A model generated the notes under the pieces. That model saw only the letters and a list, made by a program, of their open reading frames with translations, was not told the DNA's origin and searched no databases. A stretch of DNA of 64,000 nt from Chrysogorgia sp. JL179-B06 (taxonomy: Eukaryota > Cnidaria > Anthozoa > Scleralcyonacea > Chrysogorgiidae), in the NCBI GenBank assembly GCA_035772405.1, contig JAYKKM010000416.1, forward strand, positions 939,001 through 1,003,000, written 5' to 3'. A program made the position numbers and the translations under genes. Below are positions 11,053-21,911 of the stretch, one piece after another (the first letter of the stretch is position 1; each line of letters starts with the position of its first letter).

Positions 11053-11570
11053 GCTCATGGGGAGCAGACCAGTTCTACTGGTGTGATTGTACACACTAAC
11101 AGTAAAATATCATCCGTAGTAGCTGAGCAGCAGACCAGATTTACTGGCACGACTGTACACTAATGTTACTTTATACACAGTAAACACATGCGTAACAGAA
11201 CAGGAGACAAACATAAATTAAATTAAGTCACCCAGAATAGCCGTGGAACAAACCAGATGTACTGGCGCGATTGTACACGCACCGACATTAAAATAGTAGC
11301 CAAGCAGCGGACCAGATGTACTGGTGCGACGGTACACTAATGTTAATTTATACATACAGTAGACAACACATGCAGAGAACAGGAGACAAACACAAAGTAC
11401 GTCACCCAGAATAGCCGAGAATAAATCAGATGTACAGTACTGACGCGATTATACACACACTAACATTAAAATAGTAGCTAAGCAGCGAACCAAATGTACT
11501 GGTGCAACGGAGTAAACGCATGCAGCTGAACAGGAGACAAACATAAATTAAGTTAGCCCGCAGACGAAAG
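11053..11570 (+). repeat. Satellite array, about 185-base units
   Basis: Three or more diverged units carry in order GCAGACCAGAT, TACTGG(C/T)(G/A)CGA, ACACATGC, ACAGGAGACAAAC and CACCCAGAATAGC. The left continuation is at 8170-8323 across the inserted transposon. Open frames inside it are artefacts of the repeat. Confidence 0.7.
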
Positions 11571-11589
11571 CAAATACTTACAGCTGCCA

Positions 11590-11990
11590 ACAATATGCAA
11601 GCAAAGACATAGCACAAATACAGTCCCCCAATGGTTGAACGATAAGCAACGTTGCAGAGTATACGGGCCAGCACAAGCGCTAAGCAGCAGTTGAACCGGA
11701 TGACCCCCCACATGACTGAGCAACAGCAGGGAGCACAAATACAGTGGCCCAACGACTGTACGGCGACGTCCAGTACGGACCTGGATGACCCCCCACATGA
11801 CTGAGAAACAGCAGGGAGCACAAATACAGTCCCCCAATGACATTATGGCAACATTGCCCAGTACAGACCCGGATGACCCCCCACACGACTGAGGAATAGC
11901 AGGGAGCACAAAGACAAAGTAGCATGAATGCAGTCCCCCACCGACTATGCAAAAGCAAATTAGTAGCATACAGTCCCCCGACTGTTGTGC
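11590..11990 (+). repeat. Second tandem array, about 100-base units
   Basis: At least three units share GGATGACCCCCCACA(T/C)GACTGAG, then AGCAGGGAGCACAAA and ACAGTCCCCCA. Long minus-strand open frames here are repeat artefacts with no family resemblance. Confidence 0.7.
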
Positions 11991-12278
11991 AAGCACAAAA
12001 CCCAAGGATAGTCCCGAACGACTGTATGAGAGCAAAGTAGCACAATATACTGTCCCCAAGGGGTCAGTCCGAAGCACAATAATGGGCTATGTTAGATGGG
12101 GGTTGGGTGGGAGGGAACAGAGTATCGTGTACGATGAACAGTTTGCATTGAGGTAAGGCATTCAGTGCACCCACCCTATCTATAGGGCCCCAAGGTACCC
12201 CAAGACCAGCAGCACAATTACTTTGCATGATATTAATTATTTTTATTTCATAAATCCATTTAAATTTGGTATATATTA

Positions 12279-12627
12279 AGGCCAATGGAATTGAGACTTT
12301 TGTTATTATTCATCATTTGAATCATATTCATTATCTGAATCATATTCATTATCTGGTCCGAAAATTATAATGAAATCGATCTGTGGACCTATCATCTTTG
12401 CCAGTGGCATCATCGTTTCTGGTATTTGCGAATGATGTCGAACAAATGGCAACAGATCATCACTGTTGCGGTTGATTGTCTTGAAGGCTTTGCTATTAAA
12501 AAGTGTGTACACATTGTGCAAATAGGGGTAGTATATTTTAAAGTCTGATGTGGAAAATCTACCAATAAGGAAAATTATTTTGAATAATGAAAATATCATG
12601 CATGAAACCTCAATTCCATTGGCCTAA
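12279..12627. mobile_element. MITE with GGCCAATGGAATTGAG termini
   Basis: Inverted terminal repeats AAGGCCAATGGAATTGAG (near 12281) and CTCAATTCCATTGGCCTAA (near 12609) bound about 350 bases of AT-rich non-coding DNA with a short GATTCAGATAATGAATAT-type duplication inside. Confidence 0.65.
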
Positions 12628-12667
12628 ACAATAACATGTGATACGTATTGGACCTGGATCAGGTTTC

Positions 12668-12898
12668 AGGTGCTACATCCCAGGCGTTCTTTGTTAGTGC
12701 CCGCAAGCAATTGATTTTGGACGATCTTTTTTAGTATCATCAAGACAACGATCGGACATGCCCTGCTAACCCCAAAACAACTTAGATCCTAACCCCCTGC
12801 CTAATGTGTTTTCGAACCCCGCCTAATAATAAAAGGATCAGCCAGAAGACGATTGCTCCAGGCACTGACAAAGAACGCCGGGATGTAGTAAAATCCAC
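12668..12898. mobile_element. Foldback element with CTAACCCC-type core
   Basis: The inverted arms contain GCGTTCTTTGTTAGTGCC and GGCACTGACAAAGAACGCC. The core (12769-12830) includes 'ccaaaacaacttagatccta', repeated at 53935-53955, so a dispersed family is present. Confidence 0.6.
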
Positions 12899-13542
12899 CA
12901 GGATCAATAGGATTATTTACAAAAAGTCAAAATGTAGAGAATAATCTGGAACCAAGTTAATAGTTTGTTTTTCTTTGGCCCATTAAAAAAAATTATATTT
13001 TTCATCGCTTTAGGGCCTTTTACAAAAAGTGATAAAAAATGGAATTTATATGTTTTTAACAGAAGTAAAAAGGTGGTTTACTACATACTGTAGGCCATAC
13101 AAGGAAGAAAATTTATAGGTGCCGTGCAACAAATCGCACTCCTTCAGCTATCTATAGTGTATATGCAATGGAATATATTCATTCTGTTTATATACTGTAT
13201 AGCATGCCCAAATATGAACAAGCTGCCAGAAATAGCAAAGCATAACTAAGACTGGAAAGTTTGGAAAATGCACAATAGAGATCAAATTTTGGTCACCATT
13301 AATACATAGAGGTGTGTGAAAAATCACACTTCTAGAGGAGCCAAGATATGTGCCAAGGCATGTGCATGTGATCACATGCCATTCTTAGTATGGCTTGGAT
13401 TGCAGTTGAACTATACAATGACATACGGTAATGAAGCAGTGATCATTTCGAAAATAGGCTGTTAGGATTATGGTAACTGTTGTGACACACTCTAAAAGCA
13501 TTTTGGCTGACATTTCCTTTGTCGCTGTCTGTACTTTCATAG

Positions 13543-13707
13543 GTCCAGTCAAGTGAGGATCGTGTAAAGCAGCAACAAGAATGTGGAGTGTTTTATGAAG
13601 ATGGTTATAATTACCTTCAACATTTAAAACCGAAAACTGAAACACACCTTGAGCCATTGCCTAGTAATGTCACTATCATCGAAGCCAAGAAAACGGAAAT
13701 CAAAAAG
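13543..13707 (+). CDS. LTV1: LTV1 coding exon
   Basis: Acceptor TTTCATAG and donor GTACGG; 165 nt, phase 0 at both ends. It encodes the block GVFYEDGYNYLQHLKP, which matches the conserved Y-G-V-F-(F/Y)-D-D-x-Y-D-Y-L-Q-H-L-(K/R) region of LTV1, followed by a less conserved linker ending TEIKK. Confidence 0.95.
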
Positions 13708-14420
13708 GTACGGTATTATAAAAGGTTCAGCAGTAGTGTAGCCTGTGCTTACCCAAGAAAAGTTTTAGAATTCATTATGCTTCATGCTGCCATTATATGG
13801 CATTATTTGGCAAAGATTTTATTTAATTAATCTAATTTGAGTTTTCCATGCTCAATGACTAATACATGTACTGTACATGTATAATATTTATTCACTGTAT
13901 AAAGCACAACTTAGGAATTTGAAAACCATCTAACTCCAATCCAACATACTAGTATACAATGTGCTTTGGGAAAATTGAGTGGTCTGTATTACTAACCACT
14001 AATTAATAATATATAACTGAAATATTGATCGAGAGTATTATGGCTCTCCAAACATCCTCAGTTGTTTATGTTGTGCATGTCAACATGTGGAGGAAAAGGA
14101 TTTACTGCAACATATAATGTCAATAAGGTGATTCTACAGTATACAGTACTCTGTGCCTGTAGTTGTGCAGATCGACAACATGTATATATTTTCTATCACA
14201 GTATTTAACATACATTGTGAAGGGAGAAGCTGCCTTCCCAGGCTCCCAGCTATCAATTGTTATGATAATTAAGTTTAATTGGGGAAAGCATGATGTGCAT
14301 GTATTATTATAGCTTGCTTAAAGTTCATAGTAATGATACAAAATGCTACAAATATCATTTAAAATGCTAAATATGAGCAGAAAATTTCTCTTAGAACTGT
14401 TTTACTGTATTTTTTGACAG

Positions 14421-14508
14421 TTTGGCAAGCTTGCTTTACCTGGTGAGGCATTTGCTTCCAGTTATGAAGAAAATGAAGGACTTCTGAATCTTGCAACTCC
14501 AGTATCAG
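14421..14508 (+). CDS. LTV1: LTV1 coding exon
   Basis: Acceptor TTTTGACAG, donor GTTTGT; 88 nt, phase 0 in and phase 1 out. It encodes LPGEAFASSYEENEGLLN and ATPVS, corresponding to the family block LPSSVFASEFEEDVGLLN with APVSG. Confidence 0.95.
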
Positions 14509-14820
14509 GTTTGTAAAAGGGGTTGAGTCTTACTCTCAGGTTGATGCATTTTGTGCTCACAATCTTTGCTAGCAGCTATTTTTCAGGCTATGAAAATGTG
14601 TTTGTTGTTTATGCACCTGAATATCTGCGCAATCCTTGGTGTAAATTAGTCATATTCTGAAGCTACATTTTTATGTATACTGTATGTAACTGTACTAGGT
14701 ACTATAGTTCTAAGGAAAAATAGAGGGACATCTCTAGGACTAGTACTACAATTAAACATGTTGATGTTGTCACACTCACAATGCAATTTACCATGGCTGT
14801 TTACGTTTGCTGAATTACAG

Positions 14821-14921
14821 GTCCTCGACCTGATTGGGACCCTGATATTGTTGCTGCTTTGGATGATGGTATTGATCTTGATGACCCTGCAAACATTCTT
14901 GGGGATGACTTTATTTTGAAA
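14821..14921 (+). CDS. LTV1: LTV1 coding exon
   Basis: Acceptor TGAATTACAG, donor GTAGGT; 101 nt, phase 1 in and phase 0 out. It encodes GPRPDWDPDIVAALDD and DDPANILGDDFILK, the most conserved acidic block of LTV1. Confidence 0.96.
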
Positions 14922-15209
14922 GTAGGTACTGTAAAAGAAATGTTAGTGAGTTTGGAGTACTGTAGATTAAATACTGTCAGTGTCCCCAGACAAGGATATG
15001 ATTTCCAGTGAGACAGTGACGATTGAGCCACCAAGTGATGGTTAAAATTATGCACTGGTTTGATTGATGCAGTATATGTACAGGTATATACTGCCTAATG
15101 TGATAGACTTTTCCAAATCCTTTCCAGTACATGTGATTAATACATTCCCATTTTTTCCATTGTCTATTTTTTAACTTATTTTTGTTCTTATCTCTTCATT
15201 GCTTCCAAG

Positions 15210-15235
15210 GCAAATGGGGATCTTCGAGTGGAGAG
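15210..15235 (+). CDS. LTV1: LTV1 micro-exon (26 nt)
   Basis: Acceptor GCTTCCAAG, donor GTAACC. It codes ANGDLRVE plus two bases, matching the short ANKA-type stretch after the D-D-F-I-L motif. Phase 0 in and phase 2 out, which the next exon completes as a serine codon. Confidence 0.85.
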
Positions 15236-15367
15236 GTAACCTACAAAATATTTATAAATGCTACTGTGTTGAAATATGCCATTATCATAGATATCTCTAG
15301 TCATCTCCACAAAATGTTGAAAATTAATAAACTAGTATAAATACCCCCAAAAGAGAATGGTATAAAC

Positions 15368-15905
15368 TAGGAGTTCTTATCAGAAATGAAATGCTGCCTC
15401 GAGACTGACACAGGAGCAGTGGGTACGAGGTTGCCTGTAGAAGTGTTCAGGATTAGGAATGTAGAATATAGCCTCGTAATATTAAAAAAACATACGCCGC
15501 GTTTATAATGTCAAAATTCAATATGACCATTTGAATGCCATACATCTTACATTTACTCAAAACCAGCAAGACTCGCGAAGTTATAAATTAGTGACACTTT
15601 CGCCAATCGAACTTCATGTTTGTAATATTTGCTGACTTATCTAGCGGTCATATTTTAAATCGAACTAACGAACGGGAATGCGGGATGTCACCATTGTCAA
15701 AAACATTGAGGTTTATATAGTGTCTCCTTGAATTAAGACGCTGTCGTTTGTTGCCGTGTTCCACGGGCAAGCCTCGCGAAGTTATAAAATTTCCACTGAG
15801 CAACACTTTTGCCAAATCGAACTTTCAAATCGAACAAACGAACGGGAAATATACCCTTACAGCACAATTTTATGTTTGTAAACCAATCTTCATTCGCACT
15901 TAAAA
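15368..15905 (+). repeat. Dispersed repeat family B, copy 2
   Basis: Starts TAGGAGTTCTTATCAGAAATG and shares several blocks with 1016-1650, including 'tataatgtcaaaattcaat', the GAAGTTATAAA stretch and 'aacgacagcgtctgaattca' in inverted order. Internal rearrangement relative to copy 1 is evident. The right end is approximate. Confidence 0.5.
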
Positions 15906-16278
15906 AGTAAACGCACTTACATAATCTTTGATTACTCATAGTATATTATAATTATATCCACCAAATCCTCGACCAAAGACCACGTGTAGTGGAACATGCG
16001 CAATGGAGCTTGCAACCTGTTTCACGACCGCTTCGTGAGTGCCCCCCTTTTCCCCCCGGATTTGCGAACAGATATGAAAAATTTTCAATAATCGAGATCT
16101 TGTCGGCTATTCATACATAGCTCGGTAAAGGAACTGGGTACCAGTTAACAGAGGAACGTCAAGAATAGTGTGCTGCCTCCCATCCCCAAATGACATAATT
16201 GTTTTATAATATATAGACACTTAATGTAATTGTGGTATTTTCTTTTAATTATTATAATGGTGGTTATTTCTTTATCAG

Positions 16279-16448
16279 CGAAAATTCTGATCGAAGTGAT
16301 ATTGATGGATCATGTGGGGGTTTAGATGATCAAGACTATTATCCCTCAGATGAGGATGATGGTGGGAGTTACTATGATGATAAAGAGGAAACCAAATCAA
16401 GATTTTCAAATTATTCAATGACATCATCCATTATTCGTCGAACTCAAG
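16279..16448 (+). CDS. LTV1: LTV1 coding exon
   Basis: Acceptor TTCTTTATCAG, donor GTTAGA; 170 nt, phase 2 in and phase 1 out. It begins with an acidic stretch (SDRSDIDGS, PSDEDDGGSYYDD) and ends ETKSRFSNYSMTSSIIRR, the family signature E-T-K-S-R-F-x-x-Y-S-M-T-S-S-V-x-R-R. The following intron holds the palindromic polymerase element. Confidence 0.96.
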
Positions 16449-16499
16449 GTTAGAAGATTTCTTTTTCAGATTCATAATTATCATTTGTTCAAATCACAC

Positions 16500-16669
16500 A
16501 GCTCCTTATGTATCAAAGTGCAAAGGTGGCGTCGACTCATGAGCTTTTTAGGAGCAAAATACTGACTTTTCGAGCGGAGCCCTTTATCAGAGTAAGACAC
16601 GATGAAATAAAATAAATAGTGCTTATATATACGCTATATACTGTGACGTGTCACAAGTAGAAAGTAGCC
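16500..16669 (-). mobile_element. Penelope-like element, terminal part with hammerhead-like motif
   Basis: The minus strand reads TATATAAGCACTATTTATTT, then CTGATAAAGGGCTCCGCTCGAAA (16590-16568) and GTCAG. This order resembles the terminal repeat of Penelope-like retroelements, which are known to carry hammerhead ribozymes (CUGANGA, helix II, GAAA). Here the core is CTGATAA, so G8 is lost. It directly abuts the palindrome. The matching C-terminal coding end is on the far side at 27451-27810. Confidence 0.6.
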
Positions 16670-16818
16670 ACCAGGCCACTTTTGTAAAATTGGATTATTT
16701 TTTTTGGATCTATACGTTTTTCCAAAATTATGTTTATTTTGAGGGTGCCAGGCCACTTTTCAAAAATTGGATTTATTTTGAGGGTACCAGGCCACTTTTC
16801 CGAAATTGAATTTATTCT
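16670..16818 (+). repeat. Terminal tandem repeats, left end
   Basis: Three copies of a unit with core (G)CCAGGCCACTTTT, then AAATTG and TTTATT, separated by GAGGGT(A/G). The second and third units are about 39 bases long; the outermost is interrupted by a 30-base insert shared by both arms. The mirror copy is at 27295-27450. Confidence 0.8.
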
Positions 16819-16985
16819 AAAGTCTATATATTTTCTCGTGTGTGGGTATATGGTAGAATTATTATATAGTGATGTTGATACGTGGTTAGGTGGTTACGTA
16901 CTATAACTTGGTTATGTTTGGTGAGGATTGTTACAGCCCAGTCAGGTGGATCTTGATATCGAAACAATATGTTGTTTCGATACGC

Positions 16986-17093
16986 GTCGTTTTACGAGTC
17001 GTCTCGAAATGTGTTGCTTTTAAATCGTCTTGAAATGTGTCGTTTTACGAGTCGTCTCGAAATGTGTCGTTTTACGAGTCGTCTCGAAATGTG
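16986..17093 (+). promoter_or_regulatory. Iterons downstream of the left polymerase gene
   Basis: Four tandem copies of an about 27-base unit containing ACGAGTCGT and CTCGAAATGTGT lie just beyond the polymerase stop. The same CGA(C/G)TCG core precedes both genes of each arm, which suggests a common DNA-binding factor. The role (origin, terminator or operator) is inference. Confidence 0.6.
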
Positions 17094-17153
17094 CTATAAA
17101 GTGTGTTGACAAATTAATTAAATTATAAATTTTTCTTTTTATTGAATCTAATT

Positions 17154-20100
17154 TTAGACTATTTTGTAGTGTCCATACGCGTAGCTACTAATACCATCTT
17201 TAAGAATGTATCTTTTATCGTCGAAACAACTCAGTGATATTTTGTTTATCTCATAACTACCTAGTTGATGGTTAATACTTCTTATGGCTCTCATCTTGTG
17301 GGATATTTGTTTATTATTTAATAAAACATCCTTGTAGCTATCGTGTCTTATGTTTTTTCTCACGACGCTCTTCTTAACACCTTTAGCAGTCTTTCCACCT
17401 TTTCCGTCTTCTTTTAGGTAGCTATACATCTTGGCTCTTAGACCTACGAACTCGACGATGGGGACTCCTGACGTTTCGTCTTTCATTTTACCAATAACTT
17501 TCTTGTTTGTGGTATCAAAGTATGGAGATGACTTGTCATATCCACTAAAGTCAAACATGTTCTTGTCAGCGTAGATGTCTTTGTATATGTCGTCCGTCTT
17601 GATCTCATATGTTAAACTGTCTGTGTCGGTGAACAGTAACTTGGAACTGTATTTCTTCTTGATATAGTTGTAGTGAAAGTCGTACATTAATAATTTTGAT
17701 AGATCGAGAATACACATACCTACATATGCTGGCTTGTTTAGAGTTAACGTTTCTTTGATCCTGTGTACAGCTACTAAGTTGTTGTTAAATATCTTACTGC
17801 TTACAAAGGTAGGCTTAGAGGCGAGCTTCTTCAGTTTATCTTCACTTGTCACCAGTTCAACGTTAACACGTTTTCGAAGATTTTCCATGGTCTTCCCGAA
17901 GACACTGTTATTCATCAGTTTGAAGAAATCCTTTTCAAAGTCGTTCTTAGCGTTTGTTCTTTTGACTGTGTTGAAGTCAATATAATCTTTCAACCATGGA
18001 GACTGATTAAACTGTAACACTCTATATACTTTACTTACCTTCATTCCTAAGGACTTATACAGCTGTAAGTTCCTATAGTGCACTACGTATCTCTTCTTAT
18101 TGTTAAGACTTGGTATCAACTTGTTTACCTCTCCTATGGATATATTGAATTTGTCTTTTATTGTTCTGCAATAGTCAGACAGTTTATCAACCTCTACTTT
18201 AGTCCTCTCTGGTGCTAGTGGATAGTCGTTGTGTAAGTCGTGTAATTCCTTTGGATACTCCAGATCGACCTCTAGTAGTAGTCCTTTGCTTGAGTCATCC
18301 TTGTATTTGTCAAGATTGAACTTCTTGATCCATTTGAATCCTCCAGTTGGTAGGTACTGATTCATAGCCCAACCATATAGGTTGTTAGCGTCTAGATATA
18401 CTATGTATTTCGAAGGCTTGCTACTATCATAGTCCTTCATATATTTGTTATTAGCCTTACCATATCTATGCGTGATACAGGAGACGCCACCTCGCATTCC
18501 TTTCTCAATAAACTGAAACATGTCAATATCAGTCATCAACTCTAGTTTCACTCCTGTCATCTTTAGAGCAGCGTCCCACGATAGTCCAGGTGATGTGAAG
18601 TAGTGACAAGGATCTAGTTGATAGTACTGCTTACAAGTCCTTCTGAAGTTCTCAAACACGTCAGACAATAGTAGCACATCAGTTTTGAGGTACACATCGT
18701 GGTACTCACCCATATTGTTCAAATCGAACGTCTTCCACACTTCTTGTGCGTGTTCATAATCAGCGTCTGATATATGTTCATCGTTTAGCACACTGTAGAA
18801 GCTCTCCTTTGAGGGTAGCTTTGTGTCTTTGAACTTGTTGAAACTACTCATATAGTCATATGGGTACACACCCTTTCTTGATACTAGTTTTAGTTCCTTG
18901 TCAGTGAATACCTCTGACGTGTTTTTTAAACACTCTTTAGGAAGGTTGTTAACCAAGCTGTCTAGACTAGAACCCATGAATTGGAAACTGTCGATGAATA
19001 CGAGGCTTTTTCCTAACATGAAAGCCATATATTTCTCCATGTTGTTTGGTATCACGTTGATGTTCTGCCCAAGTCCTCCAATATTTTGCATTATGAAGTG
19101 ACTGTCATATCCTCTCAAGTTGTGGAACACCACTGGTATTTTGTTGGTTAGTCTATGGTTTCTATTACATAGTTGATGTGCGGAGCCTCTATACTTACCA
19201 GTTACATGACAATGATCTCTAACTCTTATGTCTCCACTTTTGTATGTTTCATCACAAATGTGACATTTAGTTGCTTCCTTGAAGTTAACCTTGTCAGCGG
19301 AAGTCATGATCATGTCTTTGCTAAAGTGTTTCTTTTTGACGTTGTCACAATACTTAACCTCTTCAAGCATCTTTTCCATAAACTTTTTGACTGCGTTCTT
19401 GCCGCGGAACGTCTCAACAGGTTTACTGTACTTGTTGTCATAGCAGCAGACTACCTTGTAGCCATACCCACAGTCCGTGTGTTGTTGATACTTGTTAGTA
19501 TACGACTTGTCTGACGATGGTGTCGCTGTACTTATCTTCTCTAAGATTGCCTCAAAGTCTGCGTATATGACGAACGGAACATCTAATTGTTTGTGGAAAT
19601 TTTTGTATTTCAATATATTATTTCCTTTTTCAGGCATCTTAATTGCCTGCTTTCCGTTAACCACTATACAATTCTCTACGTGGTTCTTTAGTATAGCTTC
19701 TGTGCTAAAGCACTGTAGACAGTATCTACAGAAGTTTTTCTTGTTTTTGTGTTTTGTCTGATTGTACATAAATCTGTTGAAATCCTTGATGTACACATAG
19801 TGTTGTTTCTCGTCCTTCGTTACTAGCAACAGATCCATATGGTCTTCATTACTTTCTTTGGATATGTGTATTGGGAACGGCTGCTTGTTTTCGTACCCAA
19901 ACACGTTGATGTTTATATTGTTTTTGGTTTCTATTTTGTTATACTGTTTAACTGATACTGGGAAGTCAATCCCCTCGTAGTCTACAGTGTTAACGTTTCT
20001 CTTATGTTTTGACACTCTTTGCGGTTTGTTGTCTACTGGGTTCTTGTGTAGTATGTGGCACCACATAAAACACTTATTATCATCGTTTCTTATGTTAATC

Positions 20101-20819
20101 AAACCCTTTAATGCGTTCCTCAGTTCTGTTGGTAGCTCAACATAACTGGATCCTTTTAGAGGTTCGTATACTACCACGTTCACGTAGTGGTCGTCTATTT
20201 TGTCTATGACCCATCCAGACCCCTCTGATATCCACACAGCGATTCGGTTTAGTATCTCTTCACTAGACTGTTTTGCAGACCTATATATATCACTAACACT
20301 ATATATCGTCTTAGCATTACAGTTGAAGTATGCTACTTTATGTTCCGTTCTGTCGTCATCCAGTTGTTTCTCTAATGTCACTTTTAGTGTCTCAGTATAT
20401 TTCAAACCTCTCAGTCTATTCAACTCTTTTGTCAGTGTTAGGCTCACGACGACCCTTGACTTGTTTAGTTGTTGTAGTGGATCTTTATTGTTGATTACCT
20501 CAACACCATACGATCTAGTATACCCTCTTAGAGCTGCCCGTATCTGTACCACTGTGGGGAACTGACTAGGTTTATTTAGGAGTGCTCTCTGTTTCTCTAT
20601 GAAGAGCTTGAGTTTTGCTAGTTTTTGTTGTCTAGCTGTAGAGTTTCTCAACTGTATCATCTTCTCCTGTAATATTATGTGTGCTCGTGTTCTTCTGACC
20701 CTGTTTATGTGGTCTATCACACCCTGTCTTGATACTCTTCTTAACAGATCTATCCAACTATATCCAAGTATTTTGGCTTCACCCAAATATTTATTAGACA
20801 GCTCTCTGAAAATGTGCAT
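17154..20819 (-). CDS. Protein-primed-type family B DNA polymerase (left arm)
   Basis: 1,221 residues, identical to the right-arm copy at 23294-26959, where motif positions are given. Exo motifs (YADFEA, RGYDSHF, YLKTDVLLLSD) and polymerase motifs A (YLDANNLYGWA), B (KLMNNSVFGKTMEN) and C (FTDTDSLTYE) are intact, so both copies look active. It is transcribed outward, toward the left end of the element. The stop (17154-17156) is about 60 bases inside the iteron block. The ATG at 20817-20819 is preceded by the shared AAACATGCGGTAT motif. Confidence 0.93.
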   Translation of the reverse strand: MHIFRELSNKYLGEAKILGYSWIDLLRRVSRQGVIDHINRVRRTRAHIILQEKMIQLRNSTARQQKLAKLKLFIEKQRALLNKPSQFPTVVQIRAALRGYTRSYGVEVINNKDPLQQLNKSRVVVSLTLTKELNRLRGLKYTETLKVTLEKQLDDDRTEHKVAYFNCNAKTIYSVSDIYRSAKQSSEEILNRIAVWISEGSGWVIDKIDDHYVNVVVYEPLKGSSYVELPTELRNALKGLINIRNDDNKCFMWCHILHKNPVDNKPQRVSKHKRNVNTVDYEGIDFPVSVKQYNKIETKNNININVFGYENKQPFPIHISKESNEDHMDLLLVTKDEKQHYVYIKDFNRFMYNQTKHKNKKNFCRYCLQCFSTEAILKNHVENCIVVNGKQAIKMPEKGNNILKYKNFHKQLDVPFVIYADFEAILEKISTATPSSDKSYTNKYQQHTDCGYGYKVVCCYDNKYSKPVETFRGKNAVKKFMEKMLEEVKYCDNVKKKHFSKDMIMTSADKVNFKEATKCHICDETYKSGDIRVRDHCHVTGKYRGSAHQLCNRNHRLTNKIPVVFHNLRGYDSHFIMQNIGGLGQNINVIPNNMEKYMAFMLGKSLVFIDSFQFMGSSLDSLVNNLPKECLKNTSEVFTDKELKLVSRKGVYPYDYMSSFNKFKDTKLPSKESFYSVLNDEHISDADYEHAQEVWKTFDLNNMGEYHDVYLKTDVLLLSDVFENFRRTCKQYYQLDPCHYFTSPGLSWDAALKMTGVKLELMTDIDMFQFIEKGMRGGVSCITHRYGKANNKYMKDYDSSKPSKYIVYLDANNLYGWAMNQYLPTGGFKWIKKFNLDKYKDDSSKGLLLEVDLEYPKELHDLHNDYPLAPERTKVEVDKLSDYCRTIKDKFNISIGEVNKLIPSLNNKKRYVVHYRNLQLYKSLGMKVSKVYRVLQFNQSPWLKDYIDFNTVKRTNAKNDFEKDFFKLMNNSVFGKTMENLRKRVNVELVTSEDKLKKLASKPTFVSSKIFNNNLVAVHRIKETLTLNKPAYVGMCILDLSKLLMYDFHYNYIKKKYSSKLLFTDTDSLTYEIKTDDIYKDIYADKNMFDFSGYDKSSPYFDTTNKKVIGKMKDETSGVPIVEFVGLRAKMYSYLKEDGKGGKTAKGVKKSVVRKNIRHDSYKDVLLNNKQISHKMRAIRSINHQLGSYEINKISLSCFDDKRYILKDGISSYAYGHYKIV

Positions 20820-20860
20820 CTATATCATACCGCATGTTTCATTATTTAAAAAACGACTCG
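20817..20860 (-). promoter_or_regulatory. Promoter-like motif before left PolB
   Basis: Reading toward the gene: CGAGTCGTTT, 11 bases, then AAACATGCGGTATGATATAG and ATG. The same arrangement precedes the zinc-finger gene. It resembles an early-promoter/initiator module placed directly at the start codon. Confidence 0.55.
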
Positions 20861-20872
20861 TTTTTATTGTAA

Positions 20873-20986
20873 AAAATGGATCTGATTCCCAGAAAATCAT
20901 ATAGATTCTAGGAAATGGGTCTGATTCCTGGAAAATCGTATAGATTCCTAAAAATGGATCTGGTTTCCAGAAAATCGTATAGATTA
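20873..20986 (+). repeat. Three tandem about 38-base repeats between the two genes (left arm)
   Basis: Units with core ATGG(A/G)TCTG(A/G)TT, CC(C/T)(A/G)GAAAATC and (G/A)TATAGATT fill the gap between PolB and the zinc-finger gene. The mirror copy is at 23127-23240. They could be regulatory, but this is untested. Confidence 0.65.
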
Positions 20987-21175
20987 TAATAAGGATAACA
21001 CCTTTAAATTTCTCGAGTGTTTTTTACTCCTTAAATGTGCCCACTTAGAGTGAACGTGATATGAGTCATCACATGTTTTGCATATCCACTTATGAGTTCT
21101 TACCCACTCTTTAGTTAATACTCTATTAGCCTCTGAAGCTTCTTCTTTAGTTTGATAAATTCTGTGTCTCGTCAT
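20984..21175 (-). CDS. Small zinc-finger protein, 63 residues (left arm)
   Basis: Identical to 22938-23129. A single finger C32-x2-C35-x11-H47-x5-H53 sits in a basic C-terminal half (KKHSRNLK). The N-terminal half (TKEEASEANRVLTKEW) could be helical. Preserved in both arms with its own promoter-like motif, so likely real rather than chance. Confidence 0.7.
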   Translation of the reverse strand: MTRHRIYQTKEEASEANRVLTKEWVRTHKWICKTCDDSYHVHSKWAHLRSKKHSRNLKVLSLL

Positions 21176-21216
21176 TATATAATACCGTATGTTTTATTCC
21201 GTTGAGAAACGAGTCG
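21173..21216 (-). promoter_or_regulatory. Promoter-like motif before left zinc-finger gene
   Basis: CGACTCGTTT, 12 bases, AAACATACGGTATTATATA and ATG: the same module as before PolB with three changes. The conservation between two unrelated coding starts is the evidence for a regulatory role. Confidence 0.55.
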
Positions 21217-21911
21217 AAGCAGGACCACCAAGGTCCCATTTTAGGACCTTGGTCAAAATGACCCTTCTATCGATCGCAAACATACTATCAGTATGGGGTC
21301 GCATGTAGTGTCTTAATATTTTACTACTATTTGTACGCTACTAGGACATCTTAATTGTCGTCTTCAAAGGGGGCGTCGAAACGACGGGGCCTAAAAAACA
21401 CAACCATACGCAGCCTATATATCAGAGCCAGGAATGTGTTCCACATGAAAGACGATGAGAGCTGACACCCTAAAACAAGGCATTGGTTGAGAAACGTTTG
21501 TGCCAAGCAATTATTTTTTAAGAATAGCTGACCCCCTAAATCAAAAACTGGGGTCCCAAATTGAGACCTGAGATTTCGTCGTCTTTTATACGGAAAACAC
21601 CTCTAGCTCCAATATGAATATCATGTTTGGTTGCGAGTTTAAAGGGGTGCGTGATTCGCGCCCCCCTTCAAACACCTCTCGTTTGACGATATATATAAGG
21701 TCAACGTGTACACTGATAGCCCACTTCGCGTTTTTATACCCTAGTGCCTTATCGACTTCTTTTCTGTGAAACCATCTATTAGAAAGACAGGTCAGTTACA
21801 CACAACATAACCAGTTGTCGATAATGAATGAGACATATATGAGAGACTCTAGAGTTCTGCGCGAGTAACGCAATAGGAGATTCAAGAGTGAAACCACACT
21901 ATCTAATCATC
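21217..21911. other. Inner non-coding part of left arm
   Basis: About 700 bases with no gene. It contains a 10-bp hairpin ACCAAGGTCC / GGACCTTGGT at 21227-21253 and short inverted motifs such as GTCGAAACGAC. It is mirrored at 22202-22896. It may hold replication or packaging signals; no family resemblance was noted. Confidence 0.5.

Noticed and set aside
11426..12077. Long overlapping minus-strand open frames (up to 174 codons)
   Set aside because: They lie in two tandem repeat arrays; the peptides are repetitive and frame-independent, as expected of satellites lacking stops.
17734..20904. Several open frames opposite the left PolB gene (and their mirrors on the right arm)
   Set aside because: Shadow frames of a strongly supported 1,221-codon gene with intact motifs.
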